Part shown: in pieces, positions 1-8,879 of the stretch
Position numbering within the stretch: position 1 is the first letter of the stretch
Layout of the letters: each line of letters starts with the position of its first letter
Assembly (NCBI GenBank): GCA_025362495.1
Contig: JANYGI010000084.1
Location: forward strand, 1-64,000
Length of the DNA: 64,000 nucleotides
Direction: 5' to 3'
From: Byssovorax sp.
GTDB lineage: Bacteria > Myxococcota_A > Polyangia > Polyangiales > Polyangiaceae
Position numbers and translations under genes: made by a program
The notes under the pieces: model-generated
What the model saw: the letters and a program-made list of their open reading frames with translations, nothing else
Database searches by the model: none
Told to the model about the DNA's origin: nothing

Positions 1-925
1 ACAGCTCGTTGGGGCTATCGGCCGCGCCGGGCACCCGGCATATCGGCTTGGGGCTGTAGACCGTCGTCCCCGGCGCCTGCGCGACCGTGGCGTACGACGG
101 AGCCTGGTAGAGCTTCACCGAGCTCCCGCCGAACATCCGCCAGCCGTCGGTGCCATAGATGTTGTCACCATCCAGGTCGAGGAGCTTGAGCGTCGAGGCC
201 TTGCGCCACTGGCTGTGCGTCGTGTAATCGCTGCCGGCGAACGTGATCGTGGCCGCAGGCGCGTTGCTGCACGTCACGCCGGTGTAGCCGCCCGCGCACT
301 GGCAAGCGTGGCTGTTCACCCCGTCGATGCACGCGCCGCCGTTCAGGCACGGGTTGGGCGAGCAGTCGTTGATGTCGATCTCGCAGTTCGCGCCGGTGTA
401 GCCGGAAGCGCACGCGCAAGCGTAGCTGTAGACGCCGTCCACGCAGGTGCCGCCGTGGAGGCACGGCCCGGAGGCGCACTCGTCGATGTTGACGTCGCAC
501 GCCGCGCCGGCCCAGCCGGGCAAGCAGGAGCACGTGTAGCTGTTGACGCCATCGACGCAAAAGCCGTTGCCGCAGCTCGCCGCGACGCAATCGTCGATGT
601 TGACGCTGCAGTCCTGCCCGGTCCACCCGGGGTCGCAGGCGCACGCGTAGCTGTTGACGCCGTCGACGCAGGTGCCATGGGAGCACGGGCTCGAGGCGCA
701 GTCGTCGATGTTGGTCTCGCAGTCCGCCCCGGCGAACCCCGGCGGGCACGCGCAAGAGTGGCTGTTCACGCCGTCGGTGCAGACGCCGCCGTTCTGGCAC
801 GGGTTCGGCGCGCAGTCGTCGATGTTCGTCAGGCACGTCGCCCCGGAGTAGCCGGGCGCGCAAGCGCAGGTGTAGCTGCCCACTCCATCGTTGCAGGCGA
901 TGTGGTATCGATGCATCGCGAGCAT
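1..925 (-). CDS. EGF-repeat surface protein, 3' end outside window
   Basis: The minus-strand frame entering the window's left edge encodes five complete calcium-binding-type EGF repeats and a truncated first one, between about 899 and 265. Each complete repeat has six cysteines, a DDC or DEC opening and a DGVNSY-like core. After them comes a non-EGF segment with a Lys-Leu-Leu-Asp-Leu-Asp-Gly-Asp motif, which runs off position 1. Such proteins are extracellular and adhesion-like. The start is unclear: ATG at 925 is the nearest in-frame start, but it gives no signal peptide and cuts the first EGF repeat. The frame stays open upstream to beyond 1260, although that part does not look like a protein. 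Either the gene lost its 5' end or a frameshift hides it. The EGF assignment is certain; the protein's role is unknown. Confidence 0.7.
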   Translation of the reverse strand, partial: MLAMHRYHIACNDGVGSYTCACAPGYSGATCLTNIDDCAPNPCQNGGVCTDGVNSHSCACPPGFAGADCETNIDDCASSPCSHGTCVDGVNSYACACDPGWTGQDCSVNIDDCVAASCGNGFCVDGVNSYTCSCLPGWAGAACDVNIDECASGPCLHGGTCVDGVYSYACACASGYTGANCEIDINDCSPNPCLNGGACIDGVNSHACQCAGGYTGVTCSNAPAATITFAGSDYTTHSQWRKASTLKLLDLDGDNIYGTDGWRMFGGSSVKLYQAPSYATVAQAPGTTVYSPKPICRVPGAADSPNEL

Positions 926-1548
926 CACCTCGCACCTGAAGCCATCGACTTCGCGGGTCGCGCGCTTCGCACGAGCGAAAGGCTGTCTGGCCTGAACTCG
1001 TGTACCTGCTGGCTCGTTGACCCGTGGGCTTGTCACAGCAGGTTCCGCGCCACCTTCACTCCAGAGCTCTTCGCGCCTGCCGAGTCGACCGTCGCGCTCT
1101 GGCTCGTCACGCCAGCAGCGAAGGAACGCCGAAATGCTCGGACAATCCACCGCCCGAGCGCCGACGGCGGAGCACGTCGACCCCTGTCGACGCGTCGAAC
1201 GATCGCGTCGACGCGTCGACGCGCGCGAGCCGCACGAGGGTGGTGTCGTCGCCGGCGCCGCTCCTGAGAAACTGAGCATGCTCAGTTTTCTCGTCGACGT
1301 CGCGCGCGACCCCTCACACTGCTTCGCTGTCCTGGTACTCACCGCGAGGCGCGGCGCCGTGCGCAATTCATGCGCGCCGAGGCATCGACGCGACGCGACG
1401 GATCACGCGCGCGACGCTGGCCTTCGCCGCCTGGCTTCGCTACATGCGCGTCGCAGCAGGTGCACGCGGCCCCGTCCGGGGCTGCCTTGGGCCTCGCCCC
1501 CGGTCTTCGCCGGGCGAGCGAGCCCGCCGAGTGCACGGAAGGACGACG
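926..1548. other. Gene-poor region upstream of sdhC with palindromes
   Basis: No convincing gene is visible between the EGF-repeat gene and sdhC; open frames here have unnatural Arg/Ala-rich composition. The stretch holds two near-identical 14-bp palindromes of the form GTCGACGCGTCGAC at 1186-1199 (last base differs) and 1207-1220 (perfect), 21 bp apart. A perfect 20-bp palindrome lies at 1269-1288. These are the plausible regulatory elements for either flanking gene. Confidence 0.5.
1269..1288. promoter_or_regulatory. 20-bp perfect palindrome upstream of sdhC
   Basis: AAACTGAGCATGCTCAGTTT is a perfect inverted repeat with no loop, about 260 bp upstream of the sdhC start. Flanking GAGA/TCTC bases almost extend the symmetry. 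The absence of a loop suggests a dimeric protein-binding site more than a terminator. The regulator is unknown. Confidence 0.4.
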
Positions 1549-2220
1549 ATGAGCGCGACCGTGGCAGGCACGGGATCCAGGTTCTACGAGACGGCGATCG
1601 GCAAGAAGATCGTGATGGCCGTGACGGGAGTGATCCTCGTCGGCTTCGTCTTCGTGCACATGACCGGCAACCTCCAGGTTCTCCAGGGTGCCGACAAGAT
1701 CAACCACTACGCGAAGCTGCTGCGGACCTCGATGCCGCTGCTGTGGACGGCGCGGCTGGTGCTGATCGCGTCGGTTGTCCTCCACGTTCGCGCGGCGCTC
1801 CAGCTCTACGCGCTCAAGGCCGCGGCGCGGCCGGTGGCCTACGCGAAGAAGGCCCACCGCGGCGCGACGCTGGCGAGCCGCACGATGATCTGGTCGGGCT
1901 ACACGCTCGCGATCTTCATCGTGCTCCACATCCTGCACTTCACGACGGGGACGATCCACACCGACTTCGTCGAGGGCGACGTCTTCCACAACGTGACGAC
2001 GGCCTTCAAGAACCCGCTCATCGCCGCCGGCTACGTCGTGATGATGGGCTTCCTGTTCATGCACATCTCGCATGGCATCTTCAGCCTCACGCAGTCGCTG
2101 GGCCTCAGCCACCCGCGCTACTCGGCCGCCGCGAAGACCGTGGCCCGGGTGCTCGCCGTCATCATTGCCGTCGGCTTCGCCGCGGTCCCGGTCGCGGTGT
2201 TCGCCGTGATCGCCAAGTAG
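1549..2220 (+). CDS. sdhC: Succinate dehydrogenase cytochrome b558 subunit
   Basis: This is the membrane anchor of complex II (223 residues), which binds haem b and quinone and holds SdhA and SdhB on the cytoplasmic face. It matches the single-subunit b558 family seen in Bacillus and many Deltaproteobacteria, not the SdhC/SdhD pair. The start of the mature-looking protein (SRFYETAIGKKIVMAVTG) is typical of that family. Several hydrophobic helices follow, with histidines inside them (VHMTGN, VLHV, HILHF, HISHG) as candidate haem ligands. ATG 1549 was chosen over the upstream in-frame ATG 1444 because GGAAGGA precedes it and the family start lies there. sdhA follows after 9 bp, and the order sdhC-sdhA-sdhB indicates an operon. 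No sdhD is present, as expected for this type. Confidence 0.93.
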   Translation: MSATVAGTGSRFYETAIGKKIVMAVTGVILVGFVFVHMTGNLQVLQGADKINHYAKLLRTSMPLLWTARLVLIASVVLHVRAALQLYALKAAARPVAYAKKAHRGATLASRTMIWSGYTLAIFIVLHILHFTTGTIHTDFVEGDVFHNVTTAFKNPLIAAGYVVMMGFLFMHISHGIFSLTQSLGLSHPRYSAAAKTVARVLAVIIAVGFAAVPVAVFAVIAK

Positions 2221-2229
2221 GAGACCGAC

Positions 2230-4164
2230 ATGACGCTCAACGCGCTCAACGCGAACGTGCCGGAAGGCCCCATCGAGAAGAAGTGGGACACGCGACGCTT
2301 CGAGATGAAGCTCGTCAATCCGGCGAACAAGCGCAAATACAAGGTGATCGTCGTCGGCTCCGGCCTCGCCGGCGGCTCGGCCGCGGCCTCGATGGCCGAG
2401 CTCGGCTACGACGTCGACTGCTTCTGCTACCAGGACAGCCCGCGGCGCGCGCACTCGATCGCCGCGCAGGGCGGCATCAACGCCGCGAAGAACTACCAGA
2501 ACGACGGCGACAGCGTCTGGCGCCTCTTCTACGACACGGTGAAGGGCGGCGACTACCGCGCCCGCGAGGCCAACGTCTACCGCCTCGCGCAGATCAGCGT
2601 GAACATCATCGACCAGTGCGTCGCGCAGGGCGTGCCCTTCGCGCGCGAGTACGGCGGCACGCTGGCCAACCGATCGTTCGGCGGCGCGCAGGTGTCGCGC
2701 ACGTTCTACGCGCGCGGCCAGACGGGGCAGCAGCTCCTCCTCGGCGCGTATCAATCGCTCGAGCGGCAGATCGGCGCCGGCAAGGTGAAGATGCACCCGC
2801 GCACCGAGATGCTCGATCTCGTCGTCGTCGACGGGCGCGCCCGCGGGATCATCACCCGCGATCTGGTGACAGGGAAAATCGAGGCCCACGCGGCTGACGC
2901 GGTGGTGCTCGGCACCGGCGGCTACGGCAACGTCTTCTACCTCTCGACCAACGCCAAGGGCTGCAACACCACGGCGATCTGGCGAGCCCACAAGCGCGGC
3001 GCGCACTTCGCGAACCCCTGCTTCACGCAGATTCACCCGACGTGCATCCCCGTCGCGGGCGACTACCAGTCGAAGCTCACGCTGATGAGCGAGTCGCTCC
3101 GCAACGACGGCCGCATCTGGGTGCCGCTCAAGGCGGGCGACACGCGCAAGGCCTCGGACATCCCCGAGGGCGAGCGTGACTACTATCTCGAGCGGCGTTA
3201 CCCGGCGTTCGGCAACCTCGTCCCGCGCGACGTGGCGTCACGCGCCGCGAAGCTCGCGTGCGACGAGGGGCGCGGCGTCGGCCCCGGCGGGCGCGGCGTG
3301 TACCTCGACTTCGCGGAGTCGATCGGCCGCCTCGGCGAGGCGATGATCCGCGAGCGCTACGGCAACCTCTTCGACATGTACGAGCGCATCACCGGCGAGA
3401 ACCCGTACCAGGTGCCGATGCGGATTTACCCCGCGATTCACTACACGATGGGCGGGCTCTGGGTCGACTACGACCTGATGAGCACCATCCCCGGGATGTT
3501 CGTGATCGGCGAGGCGAACTTCTCGGATCACGGCGCCAACCGCCTCGGCGCGAGCGCGCTGATGCAGGGCCTGGCGGATGGATATTTCATCCTGCCGTAC
3601 ACCATCGGCAACTACCTCGCGCAGTCGAAGGGGCCAAAGATCGACGCCTCGCACGCGGCCTTCAAGGACGCCGTGAAGGGCGTCACCGCGACGACCGACA
3701 AGCTCCTCGCGTCGAAGGGCAAGCGCACGGTCGACTCGTTCCACCGCGAGCTCGGCCTCCTGATGTGGGAGGCGTGCGGCATGGCGCGCAACGAGGCCGG
3801 CCTCACCGCCGCGCTCGAGAAGATCCCGCAGATCCGCGCCGAGTTCTGGAAGGACGTCATCCTCCCGAGCGGCGGCGCCGAGATGAACCAGGAGCTCGAG
3901 AAGGCCGGCCGCGTCGCCGACTTCCTCGAGCTCGGCGAGCTGATGTGCTTCGACGCGCTCCAGCGCAACGAGTCGTGCGGCGGCCACTTCCGCGAAGAGC
4001 ACGTCGAGACCGAGGGCGCCAACAAGGGCGAGGCCAAGCGCGACGACGACAACTACTGCTACGCCGCAGCGTGGGAGTACAAAGGCCCGGACGAGAGGCA
4101 AGCGCTCCACAAGGAGCCGCTCACGTTCGACAACGTCCATCTCACGCAGAGGGATTACAAGTGA
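2230..4164 (+). CDS. sdhA: Succinate dehydrogenase flavoprotein subunit
   Basis: This catalytic flavoprotein (644 residues) oxidises succinate to fumarate and passes electrons to SdhB. An FAD-binding GSGLAGGS motif lies near residues 43-50. [10 protein letters not shown] near residues 73-82 contains His75, the expected site of covalent FAD attachment. HPTCIP and the [10 protein letters not shown] region are typical substrate-domain motifs. Length and the long N-terminal extension fit the b558-linked family, which is close to quinol:fumarate reductases, so the physiological direction is inferred from the aerobic-style context. An AGGAG sequence a few bases upstream supports ATG 2230. The stop overlaps the GTG start of sdhB, indicating translational coupling. 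Confidence 0.96.
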   Translation: MTLNALNANVPEGPIEKKWDTRRFEMKLVNPANKRKYKVIVVGSGLAGGSAAASMAELGYDVDCFCYQDSPRRAHSIAAQGGINAAKNYQNDGDSVWRLFYDTVKGGDYRAREANVYRLAQISVNIIDQCVAQGVPFAREYGGTLANRSFGGAQVSRTFYARGQTGQQLLLGAYQSLERQIGAGKVKMHPRTEMLDLVVVDGRARGIITRDLVTGKIEAHAADAVVLGTGGYGNVFYLSTNAKGCNTTAIWRAHKRGAHFANPCFTQIHPTCIPVAGDYQSKLTLMSESLRNDGRIWVPLKAGDTRKASDIPEGERDYYLERRYPAFGNLVPRDVASRAAKLACDEGRGVGPGGRGVYLDFAESIGRLGEAMIRERYGNLFDMYERITGENPYQVPMRIYPAIHYTMGGLWVDYDLMSTIPGMFVIGEANFSDHGANRLGASALMQGLADGYFILPYTIGNYLAQSKGPKIDASHAAFKDAVKGVTATTDKLLASKGKRTVDSFHRELGLLMWEACGMARNEAGLTAALEKIPQIRAEFWKDVILPSGGAEMNQELEKAGRVADFLELGELMCFDALQRNESCGGHFREEHVETEGANKGEAKRDDDNYCYAAAWEYKGPDERQALHKEPLTFDNVHLTQRDYK

Positions 4165-4946
4165 CGCGAACGTTCTCCCTGACCCTCCACGTGTGGCGCC
4201 AGAAGAGCGCCAAGCAAGCTGGCCAGTTCGCGAAGTACATCGCAGCGAACGTCAGCGAGCACATGTCGTTCCTCGAGATGCTCGACGTGGTGAACCAGGA
4301 TCTCCTCGCCAAGGGCGAGGATCCCATCGCCTTCGATCACGACTGCCGCGAGGGCATCTGCGGCTCGTGCGGCTTCATGGTCAACGGCGACGCGCACGGC
4401 GGCCACCGCGGGACGACGATCTGTCAGCTCCACATGCGCCACTTCAAGGACGGCGAGGAGCTGTGGCTCGAGCCCTGGCGCTCGGCGGCGTTCCCGATCG
4501 TGAAGGACCTCGCGGTCGATCGCGGCGCGTTCGATCGCATCATCGCGTCGGGCGGCTTCGTGTCGGTGCCGACGGGCAGCGCCGTCGACGGCAACGCGAT
4601 CCCGGTGCCGAAGACGGAAGCCGATCTGGCGATGGACGCGGCCGCGTGCATCGGCTGCGGCGCCTGCGTGGCGATGTGCCCGAACAGCGCGGCGCAGCTC
4701 TTCACGGCGGCCAAGGTCGGCCACCTCGGCCTCTTGCCGCAGGGCCAGCCGGAGCGTGATCGCCGCGTCCTCGCGATGGTCGGCCAGATGACGGCCGAGG
4801 GCTTCGGCCACTGCACCAGCACCGGCGAGTGCGAGGCGGTGTGCCCGAAGGAGATCCCGATCGCCTTCATCGCGCGGATGAACCGCGACTACCTCGAGGC
4901 CAGCGTCAAAGAGCGACCGCAGGCGAATCGCGGCGGCTCGGGCTGA
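4161..4946 (+). CDS. sdhB: Succinate dehydrogenase iron-sulfur subunit
   Basis: This electron-transfer subunit of complex II has 261 residues. The plant-type [2Fe-2S] site is CREGICGSC (Cys62, Cys67, Cys70) with Cys88. The C-terminal half carries [12 protein letters not shown] (Cys163, 166, 169, 173) and Cys218, Cys224 and Cys228, which supply the [4Fe-4S] and [3Fe-4S] centres. The start is GTG 4161, overlapping the sdhA stop in a GTGA arrangement, with AGAGGG upstream as ribosome site. It is the last gene of sdhCAB and is followed by a strong hairpin. Confidence 0.96.
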   Translation: MTRTFSLTLHVWRQKSAKQAGQFAKYIAANVSEHMSFLEMLDVVNQDLLAKGEDPIAFDHDCREGICGSCGFMVNGDAHGGHRGTTICQLHMRHFKDGEELWLEPWRSAAFPIVKDLAVDRGAFDRIIASGGFVSVPTGSAVDGNAIPVPKTEADLAMDAAACIGCGACVAMCPNSAAQLFTAAKVGHLGLLPQGQPERDRRVLAMVGQMTAEGFGHCTSTGECEAVCPKEIPIAFIARMNRDYLEASVKERPQANRGGSG

Positions 4947-4952
4947 TCCGGG

Positions 4953-4987
4953 GCCCCACTCGAGGAGCGCGACATCCTCGCTGGGGC
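4953..4987. terminator. Hairpin between sdhB and convergent gene
   Basis: A two-part stem starts 7 bp after the sdhB stop: GCCCCA (4953-4958) pairs with TGGGGC (4982-4987), and CGAGGA (4961-4966) pairs with TCCTCG (4975-4980). It lies between convergent genes, so it could end transcripts from both sides. There is no T-tract, so intrinsic termination is inferred only from position and stem strength. Confidence 0.5.
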
Positions 4988-5023
4988 GCGCGGCGTTCGG
5001 CGCCGGGAGCGCCTCGCGTGATT

Positions 5024-5509
5024 TCAGCCGGGGGCCGGCGTGCGCAGGCCCGCGGCGTGGAGCTGCGCCACGGCCCAGATCTCCGCGTCGGCCCGCGAAG
5101 CGGCGACGTGATGCGGGTGAGGAAGCGGCTGCACCCACAAGATCGCGGTGAGAAACCCGCGAACCACCGGGGAGCTGATGGCGAACGACGTCCCGAGACT
5201 GTAGGTCCTGAGAAGATGCTCGTGCTGCCGCTGCCACTCGGCTTGCCGCTTGCGCTGGCTCGGCAGCACGGTCTTCACGCCCATTGCGTCGATCAGCGTC
5301 ACGTTCTTCTCGCGCCGGAGCACGACGCGCGTCTGCCTCTCGAGGTAGTCCGTGAAGTCCTCCTCTGTCGGGACGCCGGTGAAGGTCACGACGAGAAGGG
5401 GCTTGCGGCTCTCGTCGATCTGGATGCTCGAGGCGGAGGACGCGGGACCGTGAGCGGAGTTGACGAAGCTTGACATGATCTCAGGCTCGACGCGGGTTGC
5501 CGAGGACAT
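5024..5509 (-). CDS. SpoIIAA/STAS-like protein
   Basis: This 161-residue protein has a core opening with a strand-like segment, KPLLVVTFTGVPTEEDF. Next come a helix (DYLERQTRVVLRR) and a second strand containing VTLIDAMG. This strand-helix-strand pattern matches small SpoIIAA/STAS-like domains, common in myxobacteria next to regulatory genes. The C-terminal part is predicted helical. ATG 5509 was preferred because GGAG lies six bases upstream; ATG 5476 or 5521 are alternatives. It is convergent with sdhB. The function is not known, and the fold is inferred from pattern only. Confidence 0.6.
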   Translation of the reverse strand: MSSATRVEPEIMSSFVNSAHGPASSASSIQIDESRKPLLVVTFTGVPTEEDFTDYLERQTRVVLRREKNVTLIDAMGVKTVLPSQRKRQAEWQRQHEHLLRTYSLGTSFAISSPVVRGFLTAILWVQPLPHPHHVAASRADAEIWAVAQLHAAGLRTPAPG

Positions 5510-5576
5510 CGGCGGCTCCATCGAGAACCTGAGGAGAATCATTCGCCGGTGCGCCCCGGGAATCGCTCGGGCCCTC

Positions 5577-6104
5577 TCAGCAGGTGGGGCAATCGCAGAC
5601 GAGCATCTCGGCTGCGTGGCTCTGGCACGTGAGACCTGCGGTGTCGCAGACCGTCTGAGCGCAAGCACAGTCCGTCGTGCCCGGGCACGGATCCTGGCGG
5701 CAACTGAACACCTCCTGGGAGTCGAACTGGTAGTCCACGCAGATCCCGCTCGCCGAGCAGCTCAGGCCGCCGAGGCAAGGAATGCAGGGCTGCGCGCACG
5801 CTGGAGACGAGAACTCCCAGACCTTCTTTTCACCGCAGATGGCGAGGCCATTGCAACACGCGAAGGGCACCGGGCAGACCTGGCCGGGGATCGTACATGC
5901 GGCCTGGATGAGGGGAAACTCGGGGCAGCCGTCGCCCGTGCTCGACGACGCGGCCACCGACGATGCGTCCGACGATGACGATGCGTCCGACGACGACGAG
6001 GTCGTGGCGCCGCCCGCGCCGAGATCGTGGTGGCCATCGACGACGCCTTTGCCTCCGCAGGCCGCGAGCGCGAGGGATCCGAGAAGCAAGAGTGAGGCGC
6101 GCAT
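5577..6104 (-). CDS. Cys-rich lipoprotein with Ser-rich linker
   Basis: This is a secreted lipoprotein of 175 residues. The signal peptide ends in a lipobox LAAC (Cys16). A low-complexity Ser/Asp/Ala linker follows, encoded partly by a tandem DNA repeat around 5955-6000. The globular part has about 18 cysteines in patterns such as CPVPFACC and CAQPCIPC, suggesting several disulfides. No enzymatic motif is recognised. ATG 6104 is chosen because it begins the signal peptide directly. A role at the cell surface is inferred. This linker-plus-Cys-rich layout recurs in the window at 37593 and 50668. Confidence 0.75.
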   Translation of the reverse strand: MRASLLLLGSLALAACGGKGVVDGHHDLGAGGATTSSSSDASSSSDASSVAASSSTGDGCPEFPLIQAACTIPGQVCPVPFACCNGLAICGEKKVWEFSSPACAQPCIPCLGGLSCSASGICVDYQFDSQEVFSCRQDPCPGTTDCACAQTVCDTAGLTCQSHAAEMLVCDCPTC

Positions 6105-6190
6105 GTCAATGGTTCTATCACGGCTCCACGCGCGAGCCGTGACGCAACTGCGAACCGTTGCCGCCGGCCCTGCCCGGCGTGACGACAACC

Positions 6191-8800
6191 TCACTTGCGC
6201 CTCGGCGGCCTCGGCGGCTTGGGCTCCGGCGGCGCTGCCGTGAGCGGATCGTCCGGCCAGCTGTGCCGCGGATACTTGCGCCGCAGCTCCTTAGCTATCG
6301 CCGGATAGTGCTTCGCCCAGAACCCCGCCAGATCGGTGGTCACCTGAACTGCCCTCTGATTGGGCGCCATCAGCTCCAGCACCACGGGGACACGGCCCCT
6401 CGCCACGCGCGGTCCCTCGGCCATTCCAAAGAAGTCTTGCAGCCGCGATCCCCCGCGCGGAGCTCCGCCAACCGCGTAATCCAGGCGAATTTTCCTGCCG
6501 CCTGGCAATGATACCGTATCAGGCGCGATCTTCGCGAGCTCCTGCGCCTGGCTCTGCGTGAGCTGCGCTCGGATCGCCGACGCCAGATCGCGCTCGCGCA
6601 GATCAGCAAAGCTCGATGCGCCCACGCAGAGCGCGTCCAGGGCCTGATCGATCGCGGCCTCGTCGAGCGCGGGAAACCCCACCTCCGGGCACTCGGCCCG
6701 GGCGAACGCGACCCGGGTCAGGAACCTATCGAGATCATCCCCATCGCCCTTCACGAACGCTCGCCACCCCTTCAAGCGCACCGCGGCGGCCAGCGCCCGC
6801 GCGATCGCCAGGGGATCGCCGGTGCGACTCCGGGTCTCCTCCAGCACGAGGCCGTCGTAGGCGAGCCGCCGCACGACCTCGACGCGCTCGGCCGCGGCGT
6901 TCCAGGTGGCCTCCGTCGTGTCACGGATCGAGTCGGTGAACAGATCGAGCAGCCAGTCGGCCTCCACGGCGCTGGCGATCCGCACCGTCGTGCGCGGGCG
7001 CCCCGCGAGCGGACGGCCCACCGACGGGAGCTCGCTCCGCTCCTCGGCGTCGACGGCGACCACGAGATCGACCTCGGCGACGCCGCTCGATTCGGCCAGC
7101 ACCGCCGTGCCTCCGCCGGCAAAGACGATCTCGCGCGCGCTCCGCCCCGTGGCGTTCGCCGGGCGACGCAGGCGACCGACGCGATCGGGGTACCCCGCGA
7201 GGATGGCAATCAGCTGCTCTCGCTCGCGATCCGCAGGTGATTTCGGTGGCGCGACCTTGCGATCGACGAGCCGCGCGAGCTGCTTCTCGACGCGGGCAAC
7301 AGCGTTGACGCGCGCGGGATCGAGGCCCATCCAGCGCAATTTTTCCGGCGCGAAGTCGGCGCGCTCGGCCTCGTCGAAGGCGTCGAGCAAGGCCAGCAGA
7401 TCGGAGCGATGGCTCGCGTCCTTGCGCTGGCGAGCGTCGCGACCCGAGGCGATGTCGCGCTCGCCGGCGAGCGCCGCGAGCACGCAGCCGTCGGGTCCGA
7501 CGCCGCGCCGCTCGGCCTCGGCGATCATCCGCGCGAGGCGAGGATGCACCGGGAAACGCAGCATTCGCCGGCCGATGGTGGTGACGGAGCGCGCGGCGTC
7601 GACGGCGCCGAGGCGCACCAGCAGCTCCTCGGCGGCGGCGAGCGAGGCCAGGGGCGGCGCCTCGAACCAGGCGAACTGCGCGAGATCGCGGACCCCCGCG
7701 GAGTAGAGCTCGAGCGCGGTCTCGGCGAGATCGGCGCGCGCCACCTCGGGTGCGTCGTGCTCCGGCCGCGCGGCGTGATCCCCCTTGGTATAAAGCCTCA
7801 AGCAGCGCCCGGCGCGGGTGCGGCCGGCGCGTCCCGCGCGCTGCGTGGCCGAGGCGCGCGAGATCTTGGCGAGGCGCAGCACCGGCAGCCCCGACCACGG
7901 CGCGTGGCCGGCGACGCGCGCGAGGCCGCCGTCGATCACCGCCGCGACGCCGTCGATCGTCACGCTCGTCTCGGCGACGTTGGTCGAGAGGATGATCTTG
8001 CGGCGATCGGCGGGCCGGATCGCGCGGTCTTGCTCGGCGGCCGTGAGCGAGCCGTGGAGCGGCAAAACAAGCAGATTTGCGCGCTGCGCGACCTGCGCGC
8101 ACGACTCGGTCGCGCGGCGGATCTCGAGCGCGCCGGGGAGGAACACCAGGACGTCGCCGTCGAGCCCCTCGTCGACGAGGCGCCGCACCGCCGAGGCGAC
8201 CTGCGATTCGAGCGGGCGATCGTCGCTCTGGGCGAGGTGCTCGATCTCGACCTCGAAGCGCCGCCCTTCGGCGCGCAGCACCGGCGCGTTGTCGAGGAAC
8301 GCCGCGATCGGCGCGGCCTCGAGCGTCGCCGACATCGCCACGAGCTTGAGATCTGGCCGCGCCCCGAGCTGCAAGCGGCGCAGCAGCGCCAGCGCGAGAT
8401 CGCCGTCGAGGTGCCGCTCGTGAAACTCGTCGAGCACCACCGTGCCGACGCGCGCGAGCTCCGGATCGCTCACGAGCCGTCGGGTCAAGATCCCCTCGGT
8501 CACGAAGCGGATCCGCGTCCGTGGACCGCCGACGTCCTCGAAGCGCATCTGGTAACCGATGGTCTGCCCCGGCGCCTCGCCGAGCTCCTCCGCGACGCGC
8601 TGCGCGGCCATCCGCGCGGCGAGGCGGCGCGGCTCCAGCACCAGGATTTCGCCTCGATCCGCGAAGCCGTGATCGAGCAGAGCGCGGGGCACGCGCGTGG
8701 TCTTGCCCGCGCCCGGCGGCGCCTCGAGCACCAGGTTGTTTCCTGTCGTGAGGAGCTCGCACAGGCGCGGGAGGAGCGGATCAATCGGGAGCTCGATCAT
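6191..8800 (-). CDS. hrpB: ATP-dependent helicase HrpB
   Basis: This DEAH/DExH-family superfamily 2 helicase has 869 residues, close to the usual 810-850. Visible motifs are Walker A APPGAGKTT (27-35), motif II DEFH (124-127), motif III SAT (157-159) and motif VI QRAGRAGR (320-327). A C-terminal HrpB-specific region ends in GGRKIRLDY and a basic tail. HrpB is widespread; its cellular role is poorly defined and probably involves RNA. ATG 8800 was chosen because it begins the family N-terminus (IELPIDPLLP); upstream codons in frame look non-coding. It is divergent from the amidase gene with only 79 bp between them, so the two promoters must be close together. Confidence 0.93.
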   Translation of the reverse strand: MIELPIDPLLPRLCELLTTGNNLVLEAPPGAGKTTRVPRALLDHGFADRGEILVLEPRRLAARMAAQRVAEELGEAPGQTIGYQMRFEDVGGPRTRIRFVTEGILTRRLVSDPELARVGTVVLDEFHERHLDGDLALALLRRLQLGARPDLKLVAMSATLEAAPIAAFLDNAPVLRAEGRRFEVEIEHLAQSDDRPLESQVASAVRRLVDEGLDGDVLVFLPGALEIRRATESCAQVAQRANLLVLPLHGSLTAAEQDRAIRPADRRKIILSTNVAETSVTIDGVAAVIDGGLARVAGHAPWSGLPVLRLAKISRASATQRAGRAGRTRAGRCLRLYTKGDHAARPEHDAPEVARADLAETALELYSAGVRDLAQFAWFEAPPLASLAAAEELLVRLGAVDAARSVTTIGRRMLRFPVHPRLARMIAEAERRGVGPDGCVLAALAGERDIASGRDARQRKDASHRSDLLALLDAFDEAERADFAPEKLRWMGLDPARVNAVARVEKQLARLVDRKVAPPKSPADREREQLIAILAGYPDRVGRLRRPANATGRSAREIVFAGGGTAVLAESSGVAEVDLVVAVDAEERSELPSVGRPLAGRPRTTVRIASAVEADWLLDLFTDSIRDTTEATWNAAAERVEVVRRLAYDGLVLEETRSRTGDPLAIARALAAAVRLKGWRAFVKGDGDDLDRFLTRVAFARAECPEVGFPALDEAAIDQALDALCVGASSFADLRERDLASAIRAQLTQSQAQELAKIAPDTVSLPGGRKIRLDYAVGGAPRGGSRLQDFFGMAEGPRVARGRVPVVLELMAPNQRAVQVTTDLAGFWAKHYPAIAKELRRKYPRHSWPDDPLTAAPPEPKPPRPPRRK

Positions 8801-8879
8801 CTGTTTTCGCCGTGTACACAGGAGCGTGGAGGAGCGCGGACAGTAGACGACCGCCGCCATTCGGGCTACCTCGCAGCCC

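Noticed and set aside
215-1267. Long plus-strand open frame opposite the EGF-repeat gene
   Set aside because: Its product is an Ala/Arg/Val-rich mirror of the EGF repeats. The minus frame gives proper six-cysteine EGF domains.
8801-8879. sigma-54 or other promoter motifs in divergent regions such as hrpB/amidase
   Set aside because: No match convincing enough to name was found by eye in this GC-rich DNA.
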